DNA of 64,000 nt from Bdellovibrio bacteriovorus. Its GTDB lineage: Bacteria > Bdellovibrionota > Bdellovibrionia > Bdellovibrionales > Bdellovibrionaceae. Below, piece after piece: positions 42,906-51,970 of the stretch (the first letter of the stretch is position 1; each line of letters opens with the position of its first letter). Where the stretch lies: positions 519,324 through 583,323 of the forward strand of contig NZ_LUKF01000016.1 of NCBI RefSeq assembly GCF_001592755.1, given 5' to 3'. Under the pieces are notes generated by a model. It worked only from the letters and a program-made list of their open reading frames with translations, did no database searches and was not told the DNA's origin. A program made the translations under genes and the position numbers.

Positions 42906-43585
42906 ACCTCGATCACGGACTCTTGGTTCATAAAGTTCAATCCACGGACTGAATCCACTTTGCCAAGGTCTTCAATGAGTTGAGAAGACGTCGTTTGAGG
43001 CTTTAAACGCACTTGATAAGAAAAATCCAGGCGGTCCCCTTGCCCCATTTCTCGGATTGTCGCTAAGGCGAAGTGACGGCATTTGCCTTCAAGCACATTT
43101 TCAATCTGTCTTTGCTGTTCGGGGTTGCGTGCTAGGTTAAAACGCAAAAGTCCGTCAAATTGAGGGCCTGCTGCGAACGAAGACCCCTGCAGCACCAAAA
43201 GGGCAATTACAAAACAACCCGTACCTAAGATCGCAATTCCATAGGCATGCACCCCAGACGCAAGGCCCACGGCTAGAGAGGCAAAGATGAAAAACATATC
43301 GCGCGGGTCTTTGACATTCGTTCTAAAGCGCAACAAGGACAAAGCACCGATCATCCCGATACCACGGGCTACATTGTCGCCAATCGCCTGCATAGCGATC
43401 GCAATTACGATCGGCAGTAAGACCAAGCCATGCAGGAAGTTCAATGAATAGGACAGCCCTCGGAAAGTTTTAACGTAAATAACGGCCAAGACCGTACCTA
43501 ATACAAAACTCAACAGGAATGCGTATACGATTGAGATCCACGTCGGATTTGAAAATGATGAATTCAGAATAGAAAAGTCCAACAT
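42902..43585 (-). CDS. DUF4956 membrane protein
   Basis: 227 residues: four membrane helices in the first 140 (WISIVYAFLLSFVLGTVLAV, LHGLVLLPIVIAIAMQAIG, FFIFASLAVGLASGVHAYG, CFVIALLVLQG) and a soluble C-terminal domain. The family signature ARGIGMIGALSLLRFRTNVK followed by DPRDM is clear. DUF4956 genes often sit beside VTC-domain genes in bacteria (known from genome neighbourhoods), as here. This is the first gene of the operon, and its stop overlaps the adaptor gene by four bases. It is the likely inner-membrane partner or channel of the VTC protein. Confidence 0.87.
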   Translation of the reverse strand: MLDFSILNSSFSNPTWISIVYAFLLSFVLGTVLAVIYVKTFRGLSYSLNFLHGLVLLPIVIAIAMQAIGDNVARGIGMIGALSLLRFRTNVKDPRDMFFIFASLAVGLASGVHAYGIAILGTGCFVIALLVLQGSSFAAGPQFDGLLRFNLARNPEQQRQIENVLEGKCRHFALATIREMGQGDRLDFSYQVRLKPQTTSSQLIEDLGKVDSVRGLNFMNQESVIEV

Positions 43586-43746
43586 ATAAAGCCCCTAGAA
43601 AAACAGGCTTCATCCAAATCACTATTCGGGACAATCAAATTGAATGGCGTTTGTGGATAGACAAGGCAGTCTTGCAGACTTGTAGATAAAGGACACCGAC
43701 TTGCTTACTAAACAGAAAGGAGAATTGCGGAATTGACAGGAATCTT

Positions 43747-44475
43747 TTAAAAACGATAACCCAATTTTCCAGAATAAACCGAGTCCGCATAACGATCGAT
43801 CTGCAAAGCCAAAAAGAATTTTGCGATATCGACGTTGATACCGAACACCGTGTGATTTTCCACGATGTCTTCTTCGACCGTATTTTGATCGTCAGTGATT
43901 CCGTCAGTACCACCGATGAATGTTCCAATCGCACGAACACGCCCACCACCGAAGTAGATAGCGACGTTATCCATCGCGACAGACGCAATCACATCCGCTC
44001 CTAAGGTTTTCACGTTAATCAAATTGGAAAAATTCGCGCCTCCGCCTGAAATCATCGCCGTCAAGGTCAGAGGAAAAAATGAAGCCTCATAAAAACCCCA
44101 GCGCACTTGCCCACCGAAAGTTTGAATTCCGTCACCTAAAGCCGGAGTGAAGTACACATGAGTGTCGACGTTGTAGTAAAGACCTTTTCCAAATGTCAGT
44201 GTAAGATAATTGATCTCTCCCGTATCCGTAGTTTCTGAACCGAGGGTCGCCAGATCCTCTGTAGGAATATACTCTGAAGCTATTCCCACCTCGATCCCTG
44301 CGTAACCACCGAGCGGATAAGGGTTATCCAAAATTTTAGACGCCGAACCAAATCCCAGGATTTCCAAAGCCCGGATTCGATCCCCTGAATTTAGATTTTT
44401 AGGTAAGTCATAAGCTGCCGTCGCCGAGCACACGGTGAAAAAAGTAAGAATAAAAATAAGACGGCTTAAACGCAT
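43747..44475 (-). CDS. Outer-membrane beta-barrel protein
   Basis: 242 residues with a signal peptide (MRLSRLIFILTFFTVCSATA). The mature protein alternates hydrophobic and polar residues in strands (NYLTLTFGKGLYYNVDTHVY, FGGQVRWGFYEASFFPLTL, NVAIYFGGGRVRAIG), contains many Gly and aromatic residues, and ends in LGYRF. A terminal Phe is the usual signal for outer-membrane barrel insertion. A strong hairpin covers its ribosome site directly upstream. I cannot assign it to a named porin family. It lies 160 bases upstream of the DUF4956 operon on the same strand. Confidence 0.75.
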   Translation of the reverse strand: MRLSRLIFILTFFTVCSATAAYDLPKNLNSGDRIRALEILGFGSASKILDNPYPLGGYAGIEVGIASEYIPTEDLATLGSETTDTGEINYLTLTFGKGLYYNVDTHVYFTPALGDGIQTFGGQVRWGFYEASFFPLTLTAMISGGGANFSNLINVKTLGADVIASVAMDNVAIYFGGGRVRAIGTFIGGTDGITDDQNTVEEDIVENHTVFGINVDIAKFFLALQIDRYADSVYSGKLGYRF

Positions 44476-44509
44476 AATATCCCTAGGACTTAAAAGTTCT
44501 AGGGATATT
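44476..44509 (-). promoter_or_regulatory. Hairpin burying the ribosome site of the barrel gene
   Basis: An 11-base perfect stem (AATATCCCTAG / CTAGGGATATT) extends inward to about 15 pairs. The 3' arm on the minus strand contains AGGG, the only ribosome site, five bases before the ATG. The hairpin is immediately next to the start codon. It could also act as an incomplete terminator for the gene ending at 44539. Confidence 0.7.
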
Positions 44510-44538
44510 CTTGTCAGAAAATGGAATGCTGTCCAGTT

Positions 44539-45594
44539 TTAAAGAGAAGCGACTGCAGTTTGCAATTGCCCTAGGCCCGTCGCCGCTAAATTAGCGATTG
44601 TTGCATCCGAACTTTGTGCAAGTTGTTGAAACAAAGGTACGAATTGAGAGTAACCTGCCACCGCATTCGTCGTAACATCTCCGCGCGAGTTGCGTGGATC
44701 CGTATTCGGCGTTACGCCACCTTTTGCACCTTGATATCCTTCAATAACAACCTGCAACGCAGTTTCCACGACGGAAGAATCGTTAGATTGCAAAACAGAT
44801 TTCAAAATGCCCAAGCGCGCTGTCACGGCATAACCCGCAAGATACTTATCGGCTTTCGATTTCAGTTCAGGTGTCATTTGCTCATAATACTTCGCTGTCA
44901 CGGCAAAGCTTCTAGAGTTATAAAGAGATTTGACCGCCTCAAGACCCAACGCCTGTGTCTCTGCTTTATTGGAGCTGTAAAGATCTGCAACGATTGAATA
45001 GAAGATACTTTCACTCACTTCACTGCGGCTGAACGCAGCTACCAGTTGCGCGACATTTTCAGCTGTTGGCTGCGCTCTTAGACGAGCTTGCCATTGGTCA
45101 CCCGTTAAAGTTTCTTTGTCAGCGCCTGTTTGTTCATTCTTTGGATTGTTATTTCCAGAGTTATCCACAAACTGTTGCCCAGAACCTGTACCCGAATTCA
45201 TGAATCCGTCGTCGCCAAATCCTGTCGGCTCATCCGCACCCACGATCTGCACATCTACGGTCTTTTTCGGAGCTTCATCAGCCTTCTTCTTAGCCTCCGC
45301 CTTCTTCTGTGCAACCGGTTTTACGGGAACGGCAGCATTCTTAGTATCCGCCGTTTTTTTAGCGTCTTCTTTTTTCTTTGCGTAAGGATTTACATATTTA
45401 CGAGAGATTTCGCGGTCTCCCAAGTCAAAAAGGGCCGCCAAGAAGGACGTCTTAGGACGTGGCATTTCGTAAATCACTTCCATCTCAGCAATCGCTGATT
45501 GAACAGGAGTTTTTAGAACGTATCCCAGAGCTCCCACCATCACGATGGACAACCCGATAATCGCCGTTTCTAGTTTATTGTCTTTGAAGCCCAT
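44539..45594 (-). CDS. Membrane-anchored protein with Lys/Ala-rich linker and helical repeats
   Basis: 351 residues. One N-terminal membrane helix (LETAIIGLSIVMVGALGYVL) is followed by a short conserved-looking piece (FLAALFDLGDREISRKYVNP). A charged linker of KK/AEAKKKADE type and a Gly/Asn-rich stretch come next. From about residue 165 the protein is helical with HEAT-like repeats (AVSESIFYSIVADLYSSNK-like, AVTARLGILKSVLQSNDSS, FQQLAQSSDATIANLAATG). It probably works in the periplasm, tethered to the inner membrane. The family is not recognised. It lies upstream of the barrel gene and 148 bases downstream of the cysteine-cluster gene. Confidence 0.72.
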   Translation of the reverse strand: MGFKDNKLETAIIGLSIVMVGALGYVLKTPVQSAIAEMEVIYEMPRPKTSFLAALFDLGDREISRKYVNPYAKKKEDAKKTADTKNAAVPVKPVAQKKAEAKKKADEAPKKTVDVQIVGADEPTGFGDDGFMNSGTGSGQQFVDNSGNNNPKNEQTGADKETLTGDQWQARLRAQPTAENVAQLVAAFSRSEVSESIFYSIVADLYSSNKAETQALGLEAVKSLYNSRSFAVTAKYYEQMTPELKSKADKYLAGYAVTARLGILKSVLQSNDSSVVETALQVVIEGYQGAKGGVTPNTDPRNSRGDVTTNAVAGYSQFVPLFQQLAQSSDATIANLAATGLGQLQTAVASL

Positions 45595-45742
45595 TGTAGC
45601 CTCCTGTTCTTACTTGGTAGTAAGAGCAGCGCTTGTGCCACCTGGGCTCGCATATAGGACACTTGGCATAGATCACTCTGAGACTGGGACGTGCAGCGCG
45701 CACCCCTGTCAAAGAATCAGGCAATCTCAAAATGAGACAGGC

Positions 45743-46117
45743 TTAAGTGCTTCCTGGACAGAACCCAGGACGAGGCCCTATAGAGGGAAATCCGCGACAG
45801 GTGTCAGGACGCTTTTCATAGACTGTGCAAAGACGGGTTTTGGAATCTAAAAACCAGCAGTCGCGATTGGCTTTTTGCGAGAGCATAAAGAACTCAGTCC
45901 CTTGACGGTACGAGGTGATATAGCCCTCTTTCATTAAACGTTTTGCTAATTTTTTGATGGAGCCTGCGGCCTCATCTTCCGTCGTCAGACCTAAACGAAT
46001 CAGGTCCGAAATTTTGATTTCCACAGGCATGGTGCAACAGCCGCCCCAGCAGCCTTTGCACATATCGGTGCGATAGGATTTCCAAGTTGAGGGGCGATCG
46101 ACATCAGGACGTTTCAT
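45743..46117 (-). CDS. YkgJ-family cysteine cluster protein
   Basis: About 124 residues from an ATG at 46117, eight bases after the upstream deacetylase stop. A longer in-frame version starting at 46267 would run through the deacetylase gene and is unlikely. The zinc/iron-binding cysteine cluster is MCKGCWGGCCTMP near the N-terminus, with RDCWFLD, RLCTVYEKRPDTCRGFP and a final Cys near the C-terminus, as in the CxxCxxxCC family. The function of this family is unknown; it may bind an Fe-S cluster or zinc. It ends the polysaccharide gene run and may simply be cotranscribed. Confidence 0.8.
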   Translation of the reverse strand: MKRPDVDRPSTWKSYRTDMCKGCWGGCCTMPVEIKISDLIRLGLTTEDEAAGSIKKLAKRLMKEGYITSYRQGTEFFMLSQKANRDCWFLDSKTRLCTVYEKRPDTCRGFPSIGPRPGFCPGST

Positions 46118-46124
46118 TTGAAAA

Positions 46125-47255
46125 CTAAGGGACTCTTTTCCTAACCAGTTTGCTGTTGTATTTCGCTGACGGGTCAGCGGATTGAAGTAATACAACACTG
46201 TACCCACGAGTGTAAAGCTCGCGCAAGAATGTCGGCATGATCTCCGCCGTTTTCCTTTGGATGTCATGGAAAAGAATAATACCGCGACCCTTCGCTTCCA
46301 CCTGATTTAAAGTATTGCGAAGTACGTAGTCGTTGGTTTGAGCTTTCCAGTCTTCACTGTCAACCACCCAAGCGAAGTCCGCTGTAGAACTTGTTTTTAA
46401 GAAGTTTCTCAGCTCCGGAGATCCCTCAGCATATGGAAAGCGGAAGAAAGGATCAATCCATCCCAGAACGTCGTAAATAGCCTGGTGACCTTTGCGAATC
46501 TCTTCAACCGCCTCGCTGAATGTGAAATTGCGCCCGTGCATTTTTCTGCAGGCATTACTATTACCAATACAGCTATGAGATTCCGTATGCGACCCGATTC
46601 CGTGTCCTTGAGAAGCTACAAGCTTCAAAGTTTCAGGATTCAAGCGAGAGTTCTTACCCAACGCAAAGAAAATGGCTTTCGCATTCACTTCATTCAATGA
46701 ACGCAAGATGGATGGAGTATAGATATTATTTGGACCGTCATCAAAAGTAAGAATCACTTCTTTACGAGCCGTATCGCCGTAAGTTGCATAGTACCCGTTT
46801 GAAGTATCGCGTTTCTGAATATTTGTTGGGAACTTGAAGTTGTTCGTCGTGCGTGCCGGAACCAAAGCATTTACGCTCACAGACATCTTCTGTCTTTCTG
46901 CCGCAAAATAATTTTCGATATTCCCAAGAAGATCTTGTCTGCAGTCTGCAAGCAAAGCTTGGTTTTGCTCATCGCGAATTTCATTTTCAAAAAGAGTCAA
47001 AGATTGTGAATCCAATTGCGAAAGACTTTCGCAGATTTCTTTCGGCAAGCCATCACGAGACTTGCCACCATTGGATTCACGCCATTCTGCAAAGAGCGCT
47101 TCAGGATTTGCTTCGGATTGTTCCCACTCTAGGTGAGACTTCGCCTCTTGATTATCCGTGATTGCTTGTTGCACTTTTCTGCTAACACTATTTCCGCAAC
47201 CTACAAGAGTCCCCGCCAAACCAATTGCAAGAGTAGTAACAATCCAATTTTTCAT
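46125..47255 (-). CDS. Polysaccharide deacetylase (NodB domain) lipoprotein
   Basis: 376 residues with a lipoprotein signal (MKNWIVTTLAIGLAGTLVGC). The NodB domain begins at EVILTFDDGPNNIYTPSIL (catalytic Asp and metal Asp) and continues with GHGIGSHTESHSC (metal-binding His pair), FFRFPYAEGSPELR, FAWVVDSEDWKAQ and IILFHDIQ (catalytic His). All active-site residues appear to be present. It should remove N-acetyl groups from an exopolysaccharide or peptidoglycan in the periplasm. It sits just downstream of a chain-length regulator gene on the same strand, which favours the exopolysaccharide. Confidence 0.87.
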   Translation of the reverse strand: MKNWIVTTLAIGLAGTLVGCGNSVSRKVQQAITDNQEAKSHLEWEQSEANPEALFAEWRESNGGKSRDGLPKEICESLSQLDSQSLTLFENEIRDEQNQALLADCRQDLLGNIENYFAAERQKMSVSVNALVPARTTNNFKFPTNIQKRDTSNGYYATYGDTARKEVILTFDDGPNNIYTPSILRSLNEVNAKAIFFALGKNSRLNPETLKLVASQGHGIGSHTESHSCIGNSNACRKMHGRNFTFSEAVEEIRKGHQAIYDVLGWIDPFFRFPYAEGSPELRNFLKTSSTADFAWVVDSEDWKAQTNDYVLRNTLNQVEAKGRGIILFHDIQRKTAEIMPTFLRELYTRGYSVVLLQSADPSAKYNSKLVRKRVP

Positions 47256-47264
47256 CGCACATCC

Positions 47265-48686
47265 CTACTGTGAAACGTCTGTTCCCTGTCCCACATTGAC
47301 GACATTCCAAGCGATCTTTTGCGGATCTTCCGGTTTGTCACCCTCTTCAGGTTTGGGCTCAGGCTTTTTCAGACTGAATTTAATTTTAGAGTTCTCGATA
47401 ATGACTCGTGGGTCGGCAGAATGGTTATCAAAGATAACCAAGTTGCGTGAAGCCTGTGCCGTAACCACATGTGGATTCCAAAGGTATTTAAAGTAAATCA
47501 CCAAAGATCCCACGAATTGGCTTAACAACAAAGACAACAGACCCAAACTCAAAAGGCCAATCTGTGGCAACGTATTTTCCCAACGTGCGCGCTCTAAGAC
47601 TTCAAAACGCGTATCGATAGAAAGCTTTTGTGCCTCAAGTTTCGCAAGATTCGTCGTCAACTCTTTGTAACGAGCAAATTCAAGCTCAGATTTCTTTTTA
47701 AGATCGTCGACCATTTGCGCAGCGAATGGCAGTTCTTTAGCATCTCTTTTTAAACGATCAATCGAGGATTGAACCTGACCCAACTTCGTTTGCAGGATGC
47801 TATTTTCGATGCGCAAAGCTTCGATCTTACCGCCGACACCGTAAAGAGCAGATTCACGCTGACTTGAACGGCCTCGTTGAAGGTATTCAATCATTTTGTT
47901 GTTTTCGGCCATCTTCAATTTGATTTCGTTGGAACGCACTAAAAGATCCGAGATGTAGTCGCCCATTTTATCTTTAGAAGCTAAAGGTAAAAGAGCTCCT
48001 TCTTTGTTCTGCATTTCAGCAAGCTGTTTGCTTAATTGCACCAGCTTTTGATCTGCATCGACTTTTTGTTTTGCCATGAAATCTTCAACACGAGCGATTT
48101 CATTCATCTCGCGCTTTTTCAGAATCTCTGCCGCTAACTCGGAAGCAGAATTAGATAAGAACAAAGACATAGCTTTGATCGGTGTCACAGCGGACACGCG
48201 AATTTCAAAATCCGAATCGATATTGATCTTCGTCCAACTGTCCAATCTTTGCAGAACTTGAACACGTTTTTCAGGCTTATCTAAATCACCAAGATAGTTG
48301 GTTTTAAGAATATCGTAGCCGTTGCGCTCTTCCATTGTAATAAGAGGGCTGTTGCCACGAACTTGAATTCGCTGCAGAAGAGCCTCATAAAACTCACGGG
48401 TTTTAAGATACTCGATATGCTTAGAAAGCAAACTGCTGCCTTTTTTAGATTCCTGAACTGACTTCGACAAACCAAAAAATTGGTTTGAGAATGCCTGCAA
48501 TGACGAGTTCTGCGAATCGTTAATAACAATTGTCGAAGAAGCGACAAAAGGAATCTTAACAACGTAAACAAGAACCGCTACCGCAAATAGTCCTGCGGTA
48601 AACAAAGCAAACATGCGCCAATGGGACAGATAAAGTTTAATAATTTCGCCCACTGTTAATTCAGGTTCTATATGCTGATCACTCAT
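47265..48686 (-). CDS. Wzz/chain-length determinant protein (polysaccharide co-polymerase)
   Basis: About 473 residues from the ATG at 48686, preceded by GGTGGGG; an upstream in-frame start at 48734 is less likely. The N-terminal helix (FALFTAGLFAVAVLVYVV) and C-terminal helix (IGLLSLGLLSLLLSQFVGSL) flank a long coiled-coil periplasmic domain, as in Wzz/BexC-type proteins. The N-terminal segment ELTVGEIIKLYLSHWRM is typical. A cytoplasmic tail of about 60 residues ends without a Tyr-rich kinase domain. It controls polymer length together with the O-antigen-ligase-like protein encoded upstream. A 261-base non-coding stretch with no clear signal lies between them. Confidence 0.83.
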   Translation of the reverse strand: MSDQHIEPELTVGEIIKLYLSHWRMFALFTAGLFAVAVLVYVVKIPFVASSTIVINDSQNSSLQAFSNQFFGLSKSVQESKKGSSLLSKHIEYLKTREFYEALLQRIQVRGNSPLITMEERNGYDILKTNYLGDLDKPEKRVQVLQRLDSWTKINIDSDFEIRVSAVTPIKAMSLFLSNSASELAAEILKKREMNEIARVEDFMAKQKVDADQKLVQLSKQLAEMQNKEGALLPLASKDKMGDYISDLLVRSNEIKLKMAENNKMIEYLQRGRSSQRESALYGVGGKIEALRIENSILQTKLGQVQSSIDRLKRDAKELPFAAQMVDDLKKKSELEFARYKELTTNLAKLEAQKLSIDTRFEVLERARWENTLPQIGLLSLGLLSLLLSQFVGSLVIYFKYLWNPHVVTAQASRNLVIFDNHSADPRVIIENSKIKFSLKKPEPKPEEGDKPEDPQKIAWNVVNVGQGTDVSQ

Positions 48687-48947
48687 ATATCCCCACCTTC
48701 TGTGACATATCCCCGCAAGCATTGGTTGTGCCACTGAATTAATGCCTTGGCCTGTGTTTAATGTGCAATGAGGATTAAGAATTTGAAATTACTTCAGGGG
48801 TGTGCACCCAATTGACATCCCTTTAGATAAAAACCGCTCTAGCAAGGGATCAGCCTTTGCAAAAGACAAAAAGCGATTGGAGTAAAAGCTTTAGCATCCT
48901 CTCGTGTTTTTTTGGCGTTCGAATTTTTTTATGATCAATAGCAAAGA

Positions 48948-50243
48948 TTAGGACTGCTCAGAAGGTGCTTCCGAGCGAAGAGCCGATGCCGCCGCGACAA
49001 AGCCAAACACCATCCAATAAAGACGGTCTGCCATACCACCAATAGATAAATGAATGTGATAGATAACCAGAATAGGAATATGGGAAAGCAAATAAATAGC
49101 GACCTGGCGTTTCGCAATACTATGCGACGTCAATGCCTTGAAAGATCCCAGCAACATAAATATCAAAGCCACGATACTTAGGACAATCAAAGGCCAGCCA
49201 CCGACAACCCCCGCAGAGATAAAGATATTATGCGGGTCCTTCATCGCATTGTAATTGGAAACATCCACGTCGTTTCCAGCGGCGAATTTAGATAGCAATC
49301 CATGCCCTAACAAAGGTTGCTCTTGAAAAATCTGAAAACCGCGTTCTACTTCTTCCCAGCGAGAAGCAATACCGTCTTGGGCCTCACGACCTCCCAAAGC
49401 CGCCTGGCCTGTAGCGATACCGCGAGCAAAGTCATAAACCTTCGCACCAAAGAACATCGAAAAAGTAATCACGAAAGAAGTGAAGGCAAATTTGAAGATG
49501 CGCCCTTGGTTACTCGCGGTCTTGTGTAAAATCATGGTGACTACAAAAGCCAGAACCGCCGCGCCGGCTGATGAACGCGTGCCGGTCAAAACAATCGCTA
49601 CAAAACTGGCACCAAGAATGATCGCATCTAAAATTTTATGTTTCGCTTTAGTGTCTTTAAGAAAAGTTCCTAAAGAAAAAATAAAGGCCACGGTCGCACA
49701 GGTTACCATGTGAGGAATGTGCTTAAACACTCCGATAAAGCGACCACCTTTAAAGACATGCCCGCTTGCCACAACAAGCAAAACCAATGAAATCAGAACT
49801 AAAAATCCAGACCAGCGCTGAATAAAGCGCAGAAAATCATCAACACTCCAAAGACTGGGAATCACCAATCCATAAACCACGACCATGAAAAGCGAAACGC
49901 CGAGTGCGCCGATTTGCATGATCGCAGACTCATCGGTATTCACGTAATGAGCCTGCAGTAAGGTCTGCACCGTCAAGGTTAACATCAGAACATAGACAAA
50001 GAGTTTATAAAACCCGCTTAAATGATTGCGAGTTCTCACACGCAACCACATGAAGATCAAAGGCAGTCCAAAAAGGAAGCATAGAAAAACGTTCAAGAAG
50101 GGATGCAACCCTTGTTGAAAAATTAAGAAAGAAAATCTTTGCGGGATCGGAAGAACAGAACCAAAAGAAATCTTTGAAATAAAAATCAAAGCCGCGAGTG
50201 CTTTTATTAGAAATAAAATTCGGCCATCGCGAGCTTGCATCAT
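48948..50243 (-). CDS. O-antigen ligase/polymerase-family membrane protein
   Basis: 431 residues with about eleven membrane helices. The Wzy_C/RfaL region is visible: GTRSSAGAAVLAFVVTMILH, and the long periplasmic loop near residues 285-345 containing FQEQPLLGHGLLSKFA and MKDPHNIFISAGVVGGWPL, with the conserved His of PHN in this family. It is likely to polymerise or transfer a polysaccharide at the outer face of the inner membrane. It lies two bases after the stop of the SLBB gene and precedes the Wzz-like gene, so it belongs to an exopolysaccharide operon. Confidence 0.85.
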   Translation of the reverse strand: MMQARDGRILFLIKALAALIFISKISFGSVLPIPQRFSFLIFQQGLHPFLNVFLCFLFGLPLIFMWLRVRTRNHLSGFYKLFVYVLMLTLTVQTLLQAHYVNTDESAIMQIGALGVSLFMVVVYGLVIPSLWSVDDFLRFIQRWSGFLVLISLVLLVVASGHVFKGGRFIGVFKHIPHMVTCATVAFIFSLGTFLKDTKAKHKILDAIILGASFVAIVLTGTRSSAGAAVLAFVVTMILHKTASNQGRIFKFAFTSFVITFSMFFGAKVYDFARGIATGQAALGGREAQDGIASRWEEVERGFQIFQEQPLLGHGLLSKFAAGNDVDVSNYNAMKDPHNIFISAGVVGGWPLIVLSIVALIFMLLGSFKALTSHSIAKRQVAIYLLSHIPILVIYHIHLSIGGMADRLYWMVFGFVAAASALRSEAPSEQS

Positions 50244-50245
50244 TC

Positions 50246-50797
50246 TTAGTTGTTTCCTGTGTTCTTGTCGATCAGAACTGCGGTCAAAGCAATACCCAAG
50301 ATCACGGACACAAGAGTGATACCGCGAGCTGTTTCATTGCTGATCCAAGGAGTGCGCGGAGGAACATAGACGAAGTCATCTTGATGTAGACGAAGCGCGC
50401 GAGTGCCACCGAACTTAATCAGCTTTTCCGCATCGACTTCATAAGCACCCTGGTACTCATTGACGGCTTTGGATTTAATCTCTGCCCAAGTTTTAGGCTC
50501 CATCTTGCGAACAATCACTTCAGAAAGGTCTCCACCATTCGTTGTACCGCCAGCCAAGGTGATCAACTTCAAAAGATCTGTGCCGGCTGGCACATAATAG
50601 ATTCCAGGCTTATTGACCGCACCTAAAAGCTGCACCGTCACCAAAGACTCTTTCGGAGAAGACCGGAAGATATATTCTGATGTTTGCTGAGGTGGCTTGA
50701 TATCACTCAGAAGCCCCATATCGTCTGCGTGCGCGCCAGAACAGGTGATCAATAAAACTACGGCCATTATAAAACGAAGGGGTCTTTGTAAACTCAT
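50246..50797 (-). CDS. SLBB-domain polysaccharide export protein
   Basis: About 183 residues from the ATG at 50797, preceded by AGGAGGAGATACC. Signal peptide (LRFIMAVVLLITCSGAHA), one SLBB domain (VQLLGAVNKPGIYYVPAGTD followed by LLKLITLAGG), and a C-terminal membrane helix (GITLVSVILGIALTAVLID). The Poly_export domain that normally precedes SLBB in Wza-type proteins is missing, so this is not a full outer-membrane channel. It is the first gene of the small polysaccharide run. It may be an accessory that links the inner membrane to a separate exporter. Confidence 0.82.
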   Translation of the reverse strand: MSLQRPLRFIMAVVLLITCSGAHADDMGLLSDIKPPQQTSEYIFRSSPKESLVTVQLLGAVNKPGIYYVPAGTDLLKLITLAGGTTNGGDLSEVIVRKMEPKTWAEIKSKAVNEYQGAYEVDAEKLIKFGGTRALRLHQDDFVYVPPRTPWISNETARGITLVSVILGIALTAVLIDKNTGNN

Positions 50798-50893
50798 GGT
50801 ATCTCCTCCTACAACAACAACCCTGGACCTAAATCGAGAGGCTCGACCTCTGTCAATAAATTTCGATGACTTGACTTCGGTCTGTGCATCACA

Positions 50894-51940
50894 ATGAAGT
50901 CTATGACGACTTCCGTTCCTGAGCACGAAAAACTTTTTGACGAAATTTGCAATAAACTAAACGAGTTAAGCACCCAGCATCAGGGAGAGGAACCTATGCC
51001 CCCTCAACCAAAGTATGAGCAGATGCAAGTTCAGATGAAAAAATTCCATTCTGAACTCAAGGGTTCCCAAGAAGAGTTGAAAGAAAAAATCAAATCTCTT
51101 GAGAACGTTTCTTACGGACCTGAAACACTGGATGCGCAAATCAAACAACTTGCCGACCAGCTTTCTGCCGAAAGAGCGAGCAATACCAAACTCAGTGGCG
51201 ACTTAGCAAAATCTTTGGAACTCAGCCTGCAACTGCAGTTAGAGATCCAAGGCCTGAAAGCCCGCGCCTTGCAGATGCAAAGCGAAGAGAAAAAGTACAG
51301 TCAGGCTCTTTTTGAGAAGAACAAAACTCTGCAAAGAGATTTGGAACTCAACCAAGCGCTTAAAGATGAAACTGCCATGGAACTTGCGAAAGCGAAAAGT
51401 GCCTTTGCCAAAGAACAACAACTTTGGGAAGAACAGCGCGATCAGTTCGAAGCCGCGATCCAGGCTTTGAAAACCGAAAAGCACGAGCTAAAGCAAACTG
51501 TCGATGAGATGCAGGCGACAATTGAAGAGCGCGACCAAAACATCGCCTCTTTGAATGAAGAAATCGAGAAAATCTCGACGTCTTTCAGCGAAGTGGAAGC
51601 TTCGGCGCAGCAACAAAATGATGTTCTCAAAAATTTAATGTCTGTTGCAGAAACAAAAATTATTGAGATGAAGCTCGCTCTGGATAAAAAAGCTTTAGAA
51701 GCTCAAGACTACTATAGTCATCTACAACAAGCTTTGACTCAGTTGGGTGTGCTTAAGCAAGAAAACGCTGCGCTTAAAGAGTATGTCGCTAAGTTGAACT
51801 ACTACCACCAGCAAGCCCAACAGGCGCAAATGGCGGTGGCTCAGATGGCTCAAGTCGCTGCGGCTCAGGTGCAAACACCTCAACAGCAGACAGCACAACC
51901 GCAAGTGCAACAAGCGCTTCCGCCTTCAGCTAGAAATTAG
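50894..51940 (+). CDS. Long coiled-coil protein with Gln/Ala-rich C-terminus
   Basis: 348 residues, no signal peptide or membrane helix. Nearly the whole chain from residue 50 to 300 is coiled coil with heptads (ALKTEKHELKQTVDEMQATI, EEIEKISTSFSEVEAS-like stretches). The last 45 residues are rich in Gln, Ala and Pro (QQAQQAQMAVAQMAQVAAAQ). ATG codons at 50894 and 50903 are both possible starts and neither has a strong ribosome site. It is divergent from the polysaccharide operon. A filament-forming or scaffolding role would fit such a chain but is not established. A strong terminator follows. Confidence 0.78.
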   Translation: MKSMTTSVPEHEKLFDEICNKLNELSTQHQGEEPMPPQPKYEQMQVQMKKFHSELKGSQEELKEKIKSLENVSYGPETLDAQIKQLADQLSAERASNTKLSGDLAKSLELSLQLQLEIQGLKARALQMQSEEKKYSQALFEKNKTLQRDLELNQALKDETAMELAKAKSAFAKEQQLWEEQRDQFEAAIQALKTEKHELKQTVDEMQATIEERDQNIASLNEEIEKISTSFSEVEASAQQQNDVLKNLMSVAETKIIEMKLALDKKALEAQDYYSHLQQALTQLGVLKQENAALKEYVAKLNYYHQQAQQAQMAVAQMAQVAAAQVQTPQQQTAQPQVQQALPPSARN

Positions 51941-51970
51941 AAATTGAAGATGGGATGTTGAAGTTAAAAT

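Noticed and set aside
46118..46267. N-terminal extension of the cysteine-cluster protein to 46267
   Set aside because: It would run through the 3' part of the deacetylase gene in another frame. The ATG at 46117 just after the deacetylase stop gives the usual family N-terminus.
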